Shown here in pieces: positions 18,169 through 25,846 of a stretch of DNA of 64,000 bases; the stretch's first letter is position 1, and each line of letters opens with the position of its first letter. The notes below the pieces were generated by a model. The model was not told the origin of the DNA, made no database searches, and saw nothing but the letters and a program-made list of their open reading frames with translations. The DNA is taken from contig DF970669.1 in assembly GCA_001270045.2 (NCBI GenBank), forward strand, positions 60,387-124,386, written 5' to 3'. Origin of the DNA: Bacteroidales bacterium 6E (GTDB taxonomy: Bacteria > Bacteroidota > Bacteroidia > Bacteroidales > Prolixibacteraceae). A program made the translations under genes and the position numbers.

Positions 18169-18541
18169 GTTTATAAATTTAAATGAAACTTTTTTGGTTT
18201 TGTCACAACGAACTTACAACCACTAATGAAAAGGGAAAGAACAATATCTACTTGTTTTCGTATGGAATCGGAAGCAATTGATTATCTGCAAAACCTCACT
18301 TCTAACATGTCAGATGGAAGAGGAAAAACCCCCATACAAAATTGTCGGGATAATCTTCATAAGGTAGTATGATGACTTTTCAGATGGACCTGAGAAGAAC
18401 TATCCTTGATGATTCTCAATTCAGGACATGAAGTCACGGTATCATTTTTCACATTAACTATCCTGATGTTTTTTGGGTAAAGCCTTACCATCTCTGCCCA
18501 TTTTGATTATTTTTGAAAAATACAATCCTGAAGAGCATCAA
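18169..18541. other. 373-base gap between second ssb and the antiporter gene
   Basis: Divergent promoters for the two flanking genes are expected here, but no clean TAnnTTTG element was found. The gap contains the 48-codon reading frame listed separately (18226-18372) and nothing else I can recognise. Confidence 0.4.
18226..18372 (+). CDS. Possible 48-residue protein, ribbon-helix-helix-like
   Basis: An ATG frame of 48 codons. The N-terminus MKRERTISTCFRMESEAID, followed by YLQNL, has the look of a ribbon-helix-helix DNA-binding strand-helix (basic strand, then an amphipathic helix). The C-terminal 20 residues are polar and unstructured-looking. A TGGTTTTG element (one mismatch to TAnnTTTG) lies 27 bases upstream. 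Codon use is unremarkable. It may be a real small regulator, a remnant of one, or chance; I cannot decide from one sequence. Confidence 0.28.
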   Translation: MKRERTISTCFRMESEAIDYLQNLTSNMSDGRGKTPIQNCRDNLHKVV

Positions 18542-20008
18542 ATGGCCATAACCACCGAGAATATCTTATTAATCGGATCTATCTTATTGTTCATCTCCCT
18601 GATGGCTGGAAAAACCTCCACGAAGTTCGGGGTTCCTGTCCTTTTGTTTTTCATCACCATCGGTATGTTAGCCGGATCGGACGGCATTGGTGGCATCTAT
18701 TTCGACAATCCGAAAGTAGCCCAGTTTATAGGCATCATAGCATTGAATTTTATCCTTTTTTCGGGAGGTCTGGACACCGACCTGAAATCTATCAAACCAA
18801 TCGTATGGGAAGGGATTACCCTTTCAACACTCGGCGTTATGCTCACTGCCGGAACTGTAGGCCTTTTTGTCTGGGCGATTACCGATTTCACCATATATGA
18901 GGCATTATTGCTCGGGTCCATCGTCTCTTCGACTGACTCGGCGGCAGTTTTCTCCATTCTCAGGTCGAAGAGTCTGGCATTGAAAGGTAATCTTCGTCCC
19001 ACCCTCGAGCTCGAGAGTGGAAGTAACGACCCTATGGCCTATATCCTCACCTTGGTTTTCACCGGTTTGGTTGTCAATCAGGATGCGACCTTCGCCTCTG
19101 CCATTCCCATGTTCTTTATGCAACTTTTGATTGGCGGTGCACTCGGAATCATTTTTGGCAAGGTAAGTAAACATGTCATTAATGGAATCAAGCTCGATTA
19201 TGAAGGTCTATACATTGTCCTTTTGATCGCCATCATGTTTTTTAGTTTTTCGGCTACCAACTTTTTGGGAGGTAACGGATTTCTGGCTTTGTACATTTGT
19301 GCCCTGTATCTGGGAGACAAAGACCTGATCCATAAAAAGAAAATCCTTAAATCTTTTGACAGTTTTGCCTGGTTAATGCAAATAGTGCTCTTTTTGACCT
19401 TGGGACTTCTGGTATATCCTTCACGCATAATACCATATATCGGCATCGGTATTCTGATCTCGGTATTTATGATCCTTTTTGCACGACCCATCGCGGTCTT
19501 TATCAGTCTGATGTTTTACAAGACAAATACTCGCCATAAAGCTTTTATCTCCTGGGTTGGATTACGTGGTGCTGTCCCGATTGTTTTTGCCACATATCCC
19601 CTTCTGGCTGGAGCTGAGAAGGCCGGCATGATTTTCCATATCGTTTTCTTTATCTCCATCACTTCAGTGCTCATCCAGGGTACAACTCTACCAGTTGTGG
19701 CAAAATTACTGAAACTGACACTTCCTGAGAGCCTTAAAAGAAGGACCCAAACTGACATGGTACTTTCCGACAGCATCAAATCGATGCTCACCGAGATTAT
19801 CATTCCTGACAAGTCCCCGGTTATCGGAAAACAAATTGTACAGTTGGGTATGCCAAGAACCGCCATCATTTCAATCATACAGCGGAATAAAAAATTCATT
19901 ACCCCTCATGGGGCAACAGTGTTGGAGCCGAATGACATCCTCTATGTCCTTTCAGAAGACAAAGAAGCATTATCGACGGTATTTCAATGCCTTGATATAC
20001 AAAAATAG
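18542..20008 (+). CDS. nhaP2: K+/H+ (NhaP2/CvrA-type) cation-proton antiporter with TrkA-C domain
   Basis: A 488-residue CPA1-family exchanger. It has about 12 transmembrane helices in residues 5-390, with SIVSSTDSAAVFSILR and LELESGSNDPMAYILTL carrying the membrane Asp pair used for cation and proton exchange. A cytoplasmic RCK_C/TrkA-C domain at about 405-488 (KSPVIGKQIVQLGMPRTAI) probably senses nucleotide or ion. This layout is that of NhaP2/CvrA potassium-proton antiporters; sodium remains possible. The open frame extends upstream to 18473, but the ATG at 18542 gives the expected short N-terminus (MAITTENILLIGS). A DMT transporter gene follows after 2 bases. Confidence 0.87.
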   Translation: MAITTENILLIGSILLFISLMAGKTSTKFGVPVLLFFITIGMLAGSDGIGGIYFDNPKVAQFIGIIALNFILFSGGLDTDLKSIKPIVWEGITLSTLGVMLTAGTVGLFVWAITDFTIYEALLLGSIVSSTDSAAVFSILRSKSLALKGNLRPTLELESGSNDPMAYILTLVFTGLVVNQDATFASAIPMFFMQLLIGGALGIIFGKVSKHVINGIKLDYEGLYIVLLIAIMFFSFSATNFLGGNGFLALYICALYLGDKDLIHKKKILKSFDSFAWLMQIVLFLTLGLLVYPSRIIPYIGIGILISVFMILFARPIAVFISLMFYKTNTRHKAFISWVGLRGAVPIVFATYPLLAGAEKAGMIFHIVFFISITSVLIQGTTLPVVAKLLKLTLPESLKRRTQTDMVLSDSIKSMLTEIIIPDKSPVIGKQIVQLGMPRTAIISIIQRNKKFITPHGATVLEPNDILYVLSEDKEALSTVFQCLDIQK

Positions 20009-20010
20009 AC

Positions 20011-20892
20011 GTGGGAACCATCTTTATCTTCACGGCAGTTATCCTGAGAATTATCTCCAATCCTTTGGCCAATGTATTCCAGAAACAGTTGGCAGCCCGA
20101 GGAAACCATCCGCTTTTGATCAATTTCCTCACCTATTTTCTTTTGGCTATCCTGACTATTCCGATAATTGCAAAAACACATTGGGGGGCATTGCCGGTAG
20201 CCTTTTGGATTTTCGCGTTTCTTGACGGTCTTACTGGCGCATTGGGAAATGGACTCTTGATTAAGGCTTTGCAAAAGGGTGACCTGTCGGTGCTTGGACC
20301 AGTCAATGCCTATAAGTCGGTCGTTGCCATAATTACCGGTATTTTCATACTGGGGGAAATTCCAGGCATATGGGGAATCTTTGGGATTTTGATGATTATA
20401 TTGGGAAGTTACTTTGTCCTGGACACCACGGATGAAAAATTTTCCTGGCGACTTTTTAAAAATCGGGCCATCCAGTATCGGATTGGAGCCATGTTCCTGA
20501 CCGCAATAGAGGCAGTTTTTATCAAGAAAATCATAGAATTAACCTCGGCAGAGTTATCCTTCGCAAGCTGGTGCTGGACCGGGGCATTTTTCAGCCTTAT
20601 ACTGCTGCCAGCCTATAAAATCAGACTGCGACACGAGCTTCCCCGATTGAGCAACCTTGCCTTGGGGAAATATGCACTTCTGGTTCTTTCCATTGGTACA
20701 ATGCAAATCACTACAGTGTATGCATTCAAACATATGCAGGTAGGCTATGCACTTTCATTGTTTCAGTTATCTATTATTGCCAGTGTACTTTTGGGTTACA
20801 GGGTATTCAGGGAAGAGGATATCATGAAAAAATTACTGGGATCGGTTATCATGATTATTGGATCAGTAATCATTATCATTTTGGGATCCTGA
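20011..20892 (+). CDS. EamA/DMT-family 10-helix transporter
   Basis: A 293-residue membrane protein with about ten hydrophobic helices in two repeats of five, as in EamA drug/metabolite transporters. Each repeat ends in the typical GIFGILMIILGSYFVL or LGSVIMIIGSVIIIILG helix. Family members export amino acids, nucleobases or other small metabolites; the substrate is unknown. The start is GTG, 2 bases after the antiporter stop, so the two are probably translationally coupled. The stop is only 15 bases from the convergent ispE stop, with no visible terminator. Confidence 0.85.
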   Translation: MGTIFIFTAVILRIISNPLANVFQKQLAARGNHPLLINFLTYFLLAILTIPIIAKTHWGALPVAFWIFAFLDGLTGALGNGLLIKALQKGDLSVLGPVNAYKSVVAIITGIFILGEIPGIWGIFGILMIILGSYFVLDTTDEKFSWRLFKNRAIQYRIGAMFLTAIEAVFIKKIIELTSAELSFASWCWTGAFFSLILLPAYKIRLRHELPRLSNLALGKYALLVLSIGTMQITTVYAFKHMQVGYALSLFQLSIIASVLLGYRVFREEDIMKKLLGSVIMIIGSVIIIILGS

Positions 20893-20907
20893 TAACTGTC
20901 TCGATAC

Positions 20908-21717
20908 TTATTCTTCAGTCCAGATGAAATAATCTTCACTAAATATTTCGTAAAGACCTTCTGGTATAGGATTGAATAAACCAAAAACAGCCGAACCACT
21001 GCCTGACATGGCCGAATAGACAGCACCCATCTCGTAGAGTTTTTCCTTAACGTCCGAAATCTCAGGAAACATTTCAAAAACGGGCTTTTCAAAATCATTT
21101 ACCAAGTCCCCACGCCAGGTTTCCAATGGCTGACACACCACTTCAGCAAGACTTTTTGAAGGCTGGTTTGGAACAATAACCTTGTAGGCCATACCTGTGT
21201 TTACGGATACCGGTGGCTTAACGATTACCATTTTAAGGGAACCGGTATTCATGCCTACAGGAGTCAACCGATCACCGATACCAGATGCAAAAGATGGCAG
21301 ATTATCTATAAAAAAAGGACAATCGGCACCTAACCTTACCGCATAATCCTTTAATTGTTCTGGATTCAAATGCAATTCAAACAATCGGTTCAGCAACTTC
21401 AGCATAAATGCTCCATCGGATGAACCACCACCGAGTCCGGCGCCCATTGGAATAACCTTATGCAGGTAAATATGAACCGGAGGAATCCCATAATCGTCGC
21501 TGAGTAACCTCCAGGCCCGAAAGACCAGATTATTTTCCATGCTTCCATCCACCTTTATGCCGGTAATTTCAAGTTGGGTTCTTGATCCTGGCAGCACTTC
21601 CAGGACATCATAAAGAGAAACGGGAAAGAATACTGTTTCAAGGTTATGAAAACCGTCAGGTCTTCGCTCAACTACATACAGTCCAAGGTTAATTTTGGCA
21701 TTTGGGAAAACTACCAT
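20908..21717 (-). CDS. ispE: 4-(cytidine-5'-diphospho)-2-C-methyl-D-erythritol kinase
   Basis: Phosphorylates CDP-ME at the 2-OH in the MEP isoprenoid pathway. The 269-residue GHMP kinase shows VVFPNAKINLGLYVVERRPD at the N-terminus and the ATP-binding glycine-rich loop PMGAGLGGGSSDGAFML near residue 95. The C-terminal GHMP motif AVYSAMSGSGSAVFGLF has the expected spacing. A TACTTTTG -7 element lies about 27 bases upstream. Confidence 0.94.
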   Translation of the reverse strand: MVVFPNAKINLGLYVVERRPDGFHNLETVFFPVSLYDVLEVLPGSRTQLEITGIKVDGSMENNLVFRAWRLLSDDYGIPPVHIYLHKVIPMGAGLGGGSSDGAFMLKLLNRLFELHLNPEQLKDYAVRLGADCPFFIDNLPSFASGIGDRLTPVGMNTGSLKMVIVKPPVSVNTGMAYKVIVPNQPSKSLAEVVCQPLETWRGDLVNDFEKPVFEMFPEISDVKEKLYEMGAVYSAMSGSGSAVFGLFNPIPEGLYEIFSEDYFIWTEE

Positions 21718-21743
21718 TCTTTATCTCTATTAAGATTCTGTGA

Positions 21744-21751
21744 CAAAAGTA
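21744..21751 (-). promoter_or_regulatory. Candidate -7 element of ispE
   Basis: The minus strand reads TACTTTTG, an exact TAnnTTTG match, giving a leader of roughly 20 bases before the ispE start codon. No -33 TTG is clear. Confidence 0.45.
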
Positions 21752-21772
21752 AGAAAGATGAGATTTTATTAA

Positions 21773-21822
21773 TTGGATGACATCTTATCCTTGAATAATT
21801 AAGCGAAAAAGATGTCATCCAA
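21773..21822 (-). terminator. 14-bp perfect inverted repeat after the DUF4294 gene
   Basis: TTGGATGACATCTT (21773-21786) is repeated exactly in reverse complement at 21809-21822 around a 22-base loop. It starts 19 bases beyond the DUF4294 stop on the minus strand. The downstream flank is only AT-rich, not a T run, so it is either an unusual terminator or another RNA or protein-binding structure before ispE. Confidence 0.45.
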
Positions 21823-21840
21823 CCAGTTTTTTCCCTTCCA

Positions 21841-22440
21841 TCAAAGGTATCCAATCTCTATCATGGTTGCAATTTCGTCAATCAGCAAATCCTCGCCATA
21901 AGGATCGAATTCATCCTTCAGGTTATTGCCAAAAATACGGGCAATCCCTTGCCAGAACGCAGCCGTGAAACCACCCCGGAATTCCTTGATCAAGGTAAAG
22001 CTGGTACGTCCTGTTTCCCGGTCAATCAGCTTGATCAGTACTTTACCATCGGTAATGCTCATTCTTTTAAATTCTTCCTTATATTGTGCCATCAATTCAT
22101 CTTCCACTTTTCTTATCAGCTTTCGCTTTTCACGGTCGGAAGTCAGCTTTATATACTGAGGCTCATACTGGCGCAGTAATTCATCGGCTCTTTTGGCATA
22201 AGGGAGAACCTTCCTCACCCGTTGCACCAGTCGCCAATATTGTCGTTCATAACGCGGGCTTTTGAATTGGCGGGGGGGATAAACCCATACCTCCTTGATA
22301 TTTCGCTGGATGAGGGTATCACTTCCGATCACGATACCAATACCGATACGTGACGAATCCGGATCCTGTGCTGACAATGAACCTGTTGCACCCATAAGAC
22401 CCAAAAACAAAATCCCTATTTTTTTCCAGTGTTTCACCAT
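21841..22440 (-). CDS. DUF4294 family exported protein
   Basis: A 199-residue Bacteroidota-specific protein with an N-terminal signal peptide (about 25 residues, ending SLSAQ). Its conserved block is rich in charged helices: KEVWVYPPRQFKSPRYERQY, then VRKVLPYAKRADELLR. The C-terminal part has LIDRETGRTSFTLIKEFRGG and ends EIATMIEIGYL. The pattern matches DUF4294, whose function is unknown and whose genes often lie in core regions. A TACATTTG element abuts the start codon. Confidence 0.8.
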   Translation of the reverse strand: MVKHWKKIGILFLGLMGATGSLSAQDPDSSRIGIGIVIGSDTLIQRNIKEVWVYPPRQFKSPRYERQYWRLVQRVRKVLPYAKRADELLRQYEPQYIKLTSDREKRKLIRKVEDELMAQYKEEFKRMSITDGKVLIKLIDRETGRTSFTLIKEFRGGFTAAFWQGIARIFGNNLKDEFDPYGEDLLIDEIATMIEIGYL

Positions 22441-22492
22441 ACAAATGTAGAATGATTTCCTTCCTGCTAAGCGAGCCCTCGCCCAAAGTTTT

Positions 22493-22500
22493 TATCTTTG
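22493..22500 (+). promoter_or_regulatory. Candidate -7 element of the arginine deiminase gene
   Basis: TATCTTTG, exact TAnnTTTG, 22 bases before the start codon. -33 not clear. Confidence 0.45.
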
Positions 22501-22522
22501 CCAATCAAACAAAAATCAGACC

Positions 22523-23794
22523 ATGACAGCACGGTTTAAAACCAACATACCTTCTGAAATTCATCCACTGGAAGCGGTCATACTCCACAAACCAGGCTCC
22601 GAGGTGGAAAATATGACTCCCCGCAATGCAGAGAGGGCACTCTACAGTGACATTCTAAACCTTTCCATTGCCTCCCGTGAATATGAGCAATTGAAAGGTG
22701 TGCTCGACAAAGTGAGCAATACCTTTGAAGTTGGTGAATTACTGGCAGGTATTTTAAAGGATCCTGAAATTAAGGCAAACTTACTGACGGATATTTGCTG
22801 CAATGAAGGCGTGTGTAATGCCAGGGACTTATTGATGGATATACCGGCAGAAGAACTTTCCCGGCAACTGATTGAGGGTGTACCGCTTGTAAAAGACACC
22901 CTGACCAACTTTCTAAGTGATGAAAGATATCTTCTGAGACCACTTCATAACCTATTTTTCACCCGCGACTCTGCCATGGGTGTCAATGGAAAAATATTTG
23001 CAGGTGCCATGGCCAATAAGGTCAGGGAAAGGGAAGCCATCATCATGGGAGCCATCCTGAAACATCATCCCCAGTTTGACACGACAGTATATTTTCCAAC
23101 ACCAACTGAGAAGAATATCAATCACCAGATTCAGCCCACCATTGAAGGAGGAGACTTTCAGGTTGGGAGAAACGACATATTGGTGATTGGAACAGGTGTA
23201 CGTACCAATACCCAGGGCATCGATTTTGTCCTTGAGACACTTAAAAGTGAAACCAAAGAAAAACGACATATTATTGTGCAGGAACTCCCTGCCGTGCCGG
23301 AATCATTCATCCACCTCGACATGGTGTTCACTTTCCTCGACCACGATGCCTGCATGGTATATGAACCCATCATATTTGAACTGAACAGGTATAGGACCAT
23401 CCATGTGGTTCTAGACAACGGGAAAGTCAGACGCATAACCCAGGAAGCCAACATACCGGAAGTACTGAAGAATCTTGGGATGAACTTAAAACCTGTATCA
23501 TGCGGAGGAAGTGCCGATCCCTGGATACAAGAACGGGAACAATGGCACAGCGGCGCCAATTTTTTTGCCTTTGCCCCCGGAAAAGTCATTGGTTATGAAA
23601 GGAATATCCATACTCTAAATGAACTGAACAAAAACGGGTTCGAGATCATCACAGCCGATGATGTCATCAATGGCACAAAGTCACCCGACGATTACCGCCG
23701 TTGTGTGGTTACCATACAGGGATCAGAACTGGCCCGTGGAGGAGGAGGTGCCCGTTGTATGACCATGCCTGTCAGAAGAAATCCAGTAGGTTAA
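22523..23794 (+). CDS. arcA: Arginine deiminase
   Basis: Hydrolyses arginine to citrulline and ammonia. The 423-residue protein follows the ADI family along its length: an N-terminal PLEAVILHKPGSEVENMTP block, FFTRDSAM, IEGGDFQVG with the substrate-binding Asp, and ESFIHLDMVFTFLD with the catalytic His. The C-terminal RGGGGARCMTMPV has the nucleophile Cys412. It is longer at the N-terminus of the catalytic core than amidinotransferase relatives, as ADIs are. No arcB or arcC accompanies it here; a TrmH-type methyltransferase gene follows after 22 bases. Confidence 0.9.
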   Translation: MTARFKTNIPSEIHPLEAVILHKPGSEVENMTPRNAERALYSDILNLSIASREYEQLKGVLDKVSNTFEVGELLAGILKDPEIKANLLTDICCNEGVCNARDLLMDIPAEELSRQLIEGVPLVKDTLTNFLSDERYLLRPLHNLFFTRDSAMGVNGKIFAGAMANKVREREAIIMGAILKHHPQFDTTVYFPTPTEKNINHQIQPTIEGGDFQVGRNDILVIGTGVRTNTQGIDFVLETLKSETKEKRHIIVQELPAVPESFIHLDMVFTFLDHDACMVYEPIIFELNRYRTIHVVLDNGKVRRITQEANIPEVLKNLGMNLKPVSCGGSADPWIQEREQWHSGANFFAFAPGKVIGYERNIHTLNELNKNGFEIITADDVINGTKSPDDYRRCVVTIQGSELARGGGGARCMTMPVRRNPVG

Positions 23795-23816
23795 TTTTAT
23801 AATTGTTTACAAAACC

Positions 23817-24356
23817 ATGTCAACTTTGCGAAAATTAAACATGGATGAACTCAACCGGTTATCGGTCGAAGCGTTTCACCAGACCGAAAAACTTCCGGTA
23901 ACGGTTGTCCTTGACAATATAAGAAGCTGTCATAACATTGGCTCAGTTTTCCGCACCTCTGACGCATTCCTGATTGAACAACTCATGTTGTGCGGTATCA
24001 CTGCCACCCCTCCCAATAAGGAAATCCATAAAGCTGCTCTGGATGCCGAAAAGTCGGTCAAATGGACCTACTTTCCAAACACCTTACAGGCAGTTGACCA
24101 TCTGTTAAATGATGGCTATCAGGTATGGGCAGTTGAACAGGTCATCAATAGCATTATGCTGCCTGAATTTACCCCTGAACAGGGTGCAAAAATTGCCCTG
24201 ATATTCGGGAACGAGGTAAAAGGAGTTGACCAGCAAGTCATAGACAAATGCCATGGAGCCATCGAAATCCCACAGTTCGGGACCAAACACTCACTAAACA
24301 TTTCTGTTTCAACCGGCATAGTGCTGTGGGAAATAACCCGAAAAATGACTTACTGA
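23817..24356 (+). CDS. TrmH/SpoU-family RNA 2'-O-methyltransferase
   Basis: A 179-residue SPOUT methyltransferase. It shows the three family motifs: VVLDNIRSCHNIGSVFRTSDAF (motif 1), ALIFGNEVKGVDQQVI (motif 2) and IEIPQFGTKHSLNISVSTGIVLWEI (motif 3), which form the knotted SAM site. There is no extra N-terminal substrate-binding domain, so the target tRNA or rRNA nucleotide cannot be predicted. It lies 22 bases downstream of arginine deiminase and probably shares its transcript. Confidence 0.9.
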   Translation: MSTLRKLNMDELNRLSVEAFHQTEKLPVTVVLDNIRSCHNIGSVFRTSDAFLIEQLMLCGITATPPNKEIHKAALDAEKSVKWTYFPNTLQAVDHLLNDGYQVWAVEQVINSIMLPEFTPEQGAKIALIFGNEVKGVDQQVIDKCHGAIEIPQFGTKHSLNISVSTGIVLWEITRKMTY

Positions 24357-24556
24357 ACTATAAGTCCTCACTTCGACTTTTCGACAGGTTAAATGCATTG
24401 ATTTTCCTTTAAGATTATCGCCAGATTTGTGCTGCCATTCAGGGACAAATCGTTGACAATCGACAACTGTATTGGATAAGAATCCATTAATTTCCCCTGA
24501 CTTCCTTAATTTTCCGTTTTGAACATTTGACACAAATGAGACTTCAAGGAAAAACT

Positions 24557-25846
24557 ATGGAAACCAGCGAGGATTTTCTACATTTTGTTTGGGGACAGAA
24601 ATTGTATTCGTTGACTGACCTGAAAACCACATCAGGAGAATACATAACTGTACTGGAGCCTGGAAACCTGAACAGGGATGCAGGACCCGATTTTTTCAAC
24701 GCAAGGTTGAAGATCGACAACACTATTTGGGCAGGAAACATCGAGATCCACCAGAATGCTTCTGACTGGTATAAACATCATCATCATACTAATGATGCAT
24801 ATGGCAATGTAATTCTGCATATAGTAAAAAAGAATGACCAGATCGTTTACAGGCCCAACGGAGATCCAATTCCAACCATGATCATCAAATACCCATCGCG
24901 ATTGGAAGAGAATTACCATGATCTGTTGGCAGCCAGATCGAGAATCCCTTGTGAGTCAAGATTTCATGAAATCGATCCATTCTTGATGAGAATTGGCTTT
25001 AACAGGCTAATGGTGGAAAGGCTCGCCGATAAAACGACCGGGATAGTAGCAGGACTATCATACAATAACAATGATTGGGAGGAGACATTTTATCAATTTT
25101 TGGCAAGAAACTTTGGCTTCAAAATCAATTCAGTCCCTTTTGAGCTACTGGCTAAGGCACTTCCATTAAAATATATAAGGAAACACAGGACACAACTTAA
25201 GCAGGTTGAGTCATTGTTTTTCGGGCAATCAGGGCTATTACACGAAGAGCTTTTGGGTGACGACTACTTTATTGACCTTAGAAATGAATATGGATTCCTA
25301 TACAAGAAATACCAACTGAAACCCATAGAAGGACATCTCTGGAAGTTTCTGCGTCTCAGGCCTGTCAATTTCCCAACTTTACGGATTGCCCAGCTGGCAG
25401 GACTGATGTGCAGACAGGAAGAGCTGTTCTCTTTAATCATGGAAGCCGACAGTCCCGAAGAACTCTATACACTTTTTGATGTCCGTGCATCAGAATATTG
25501 GGATACCCATTATCGTTTCAATTACAGTTCAAGGACAAAAATCAAATCACTGGGCAAAGAGGCAATCCAAAATATAATGATCAATACGATTGCCCCTTTC
25601 CTCTTTGTTTATGGCGAAAGAAACGGGAAAGAGCAGATGAAAGATAAAGCACTTGAATGGCTTGACAAATTACAACCTGAGGATAATACAATTATCAGAC
25701 AATGGATCAGTCTGGGCGTAGAACCAAGATCGGCATTTGACACACAATCACTGATCCAACTCCAGACCCAATATTGTCAATGTCGCAATTGCCTGAAGTG
25801 CCATATTGGCTACCAGGTAATACGTCATATAGAACCCTATGACTAG
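24557..25846 (+). CDS. DUF2851 family protein
   Basis: About 430 residues. The N-terminal region (DFLHFVWGQKLYS, GNLNRDAGPDFFNARLKID, WAGNIEIHQNASDWYKHHHH) is the DUF2851 signature, possibly a nuclease-like fold. It ends with a cysteine cluster, QYCQCRNCLKCHIGYQVI, that could bind a metal. The open frame reaches TTG at 24527 and ATG at 24536; I chose the ATG at 24557 because the family usually starts a few residues before FLH. The function of DUF2851 is unknown. Its stop codon shares the palindrome CTAG with the stop of the convergent PorE-like gene. Confidence 0.82.
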   Translation: METSEDFLHFVWGQKLYSLTDLKTTSGEYITVLEPGNLNRDAGPDFFNARLKIDNTIWAGNIEIHQNASDWYKHHHHTNDAYGNVILHIVKKNDQIVYRPNGDPIPTMIIKYPSRLEENYHDLLAARSRIPCESRFHEIDPFLMRIGFNRLMVERLADKTTGIVAGLSYNNNDWEETFYQFLARNFGFKINSVPFELLAKALPLKYIRKHRTQLKQVESLFFGQSGLLHEELLGDDYFIDLRNEYGFLYKKYQLKPIEGHLWKFLRLRPVNFPTLRIAQLAGLMCRQEELFSLIMEADSPEELYTLFDVRASEYWDTHYRFNYSSRTKIKSLGKEAIQNIMINTIAPFLFVYGERNGKEQMKDKALEWLDKLQPEDNTIIRQWISLGVEPRSAFDTQSLIQLQTQYCQCRNCLKCHIGYQVIRHIEPYD

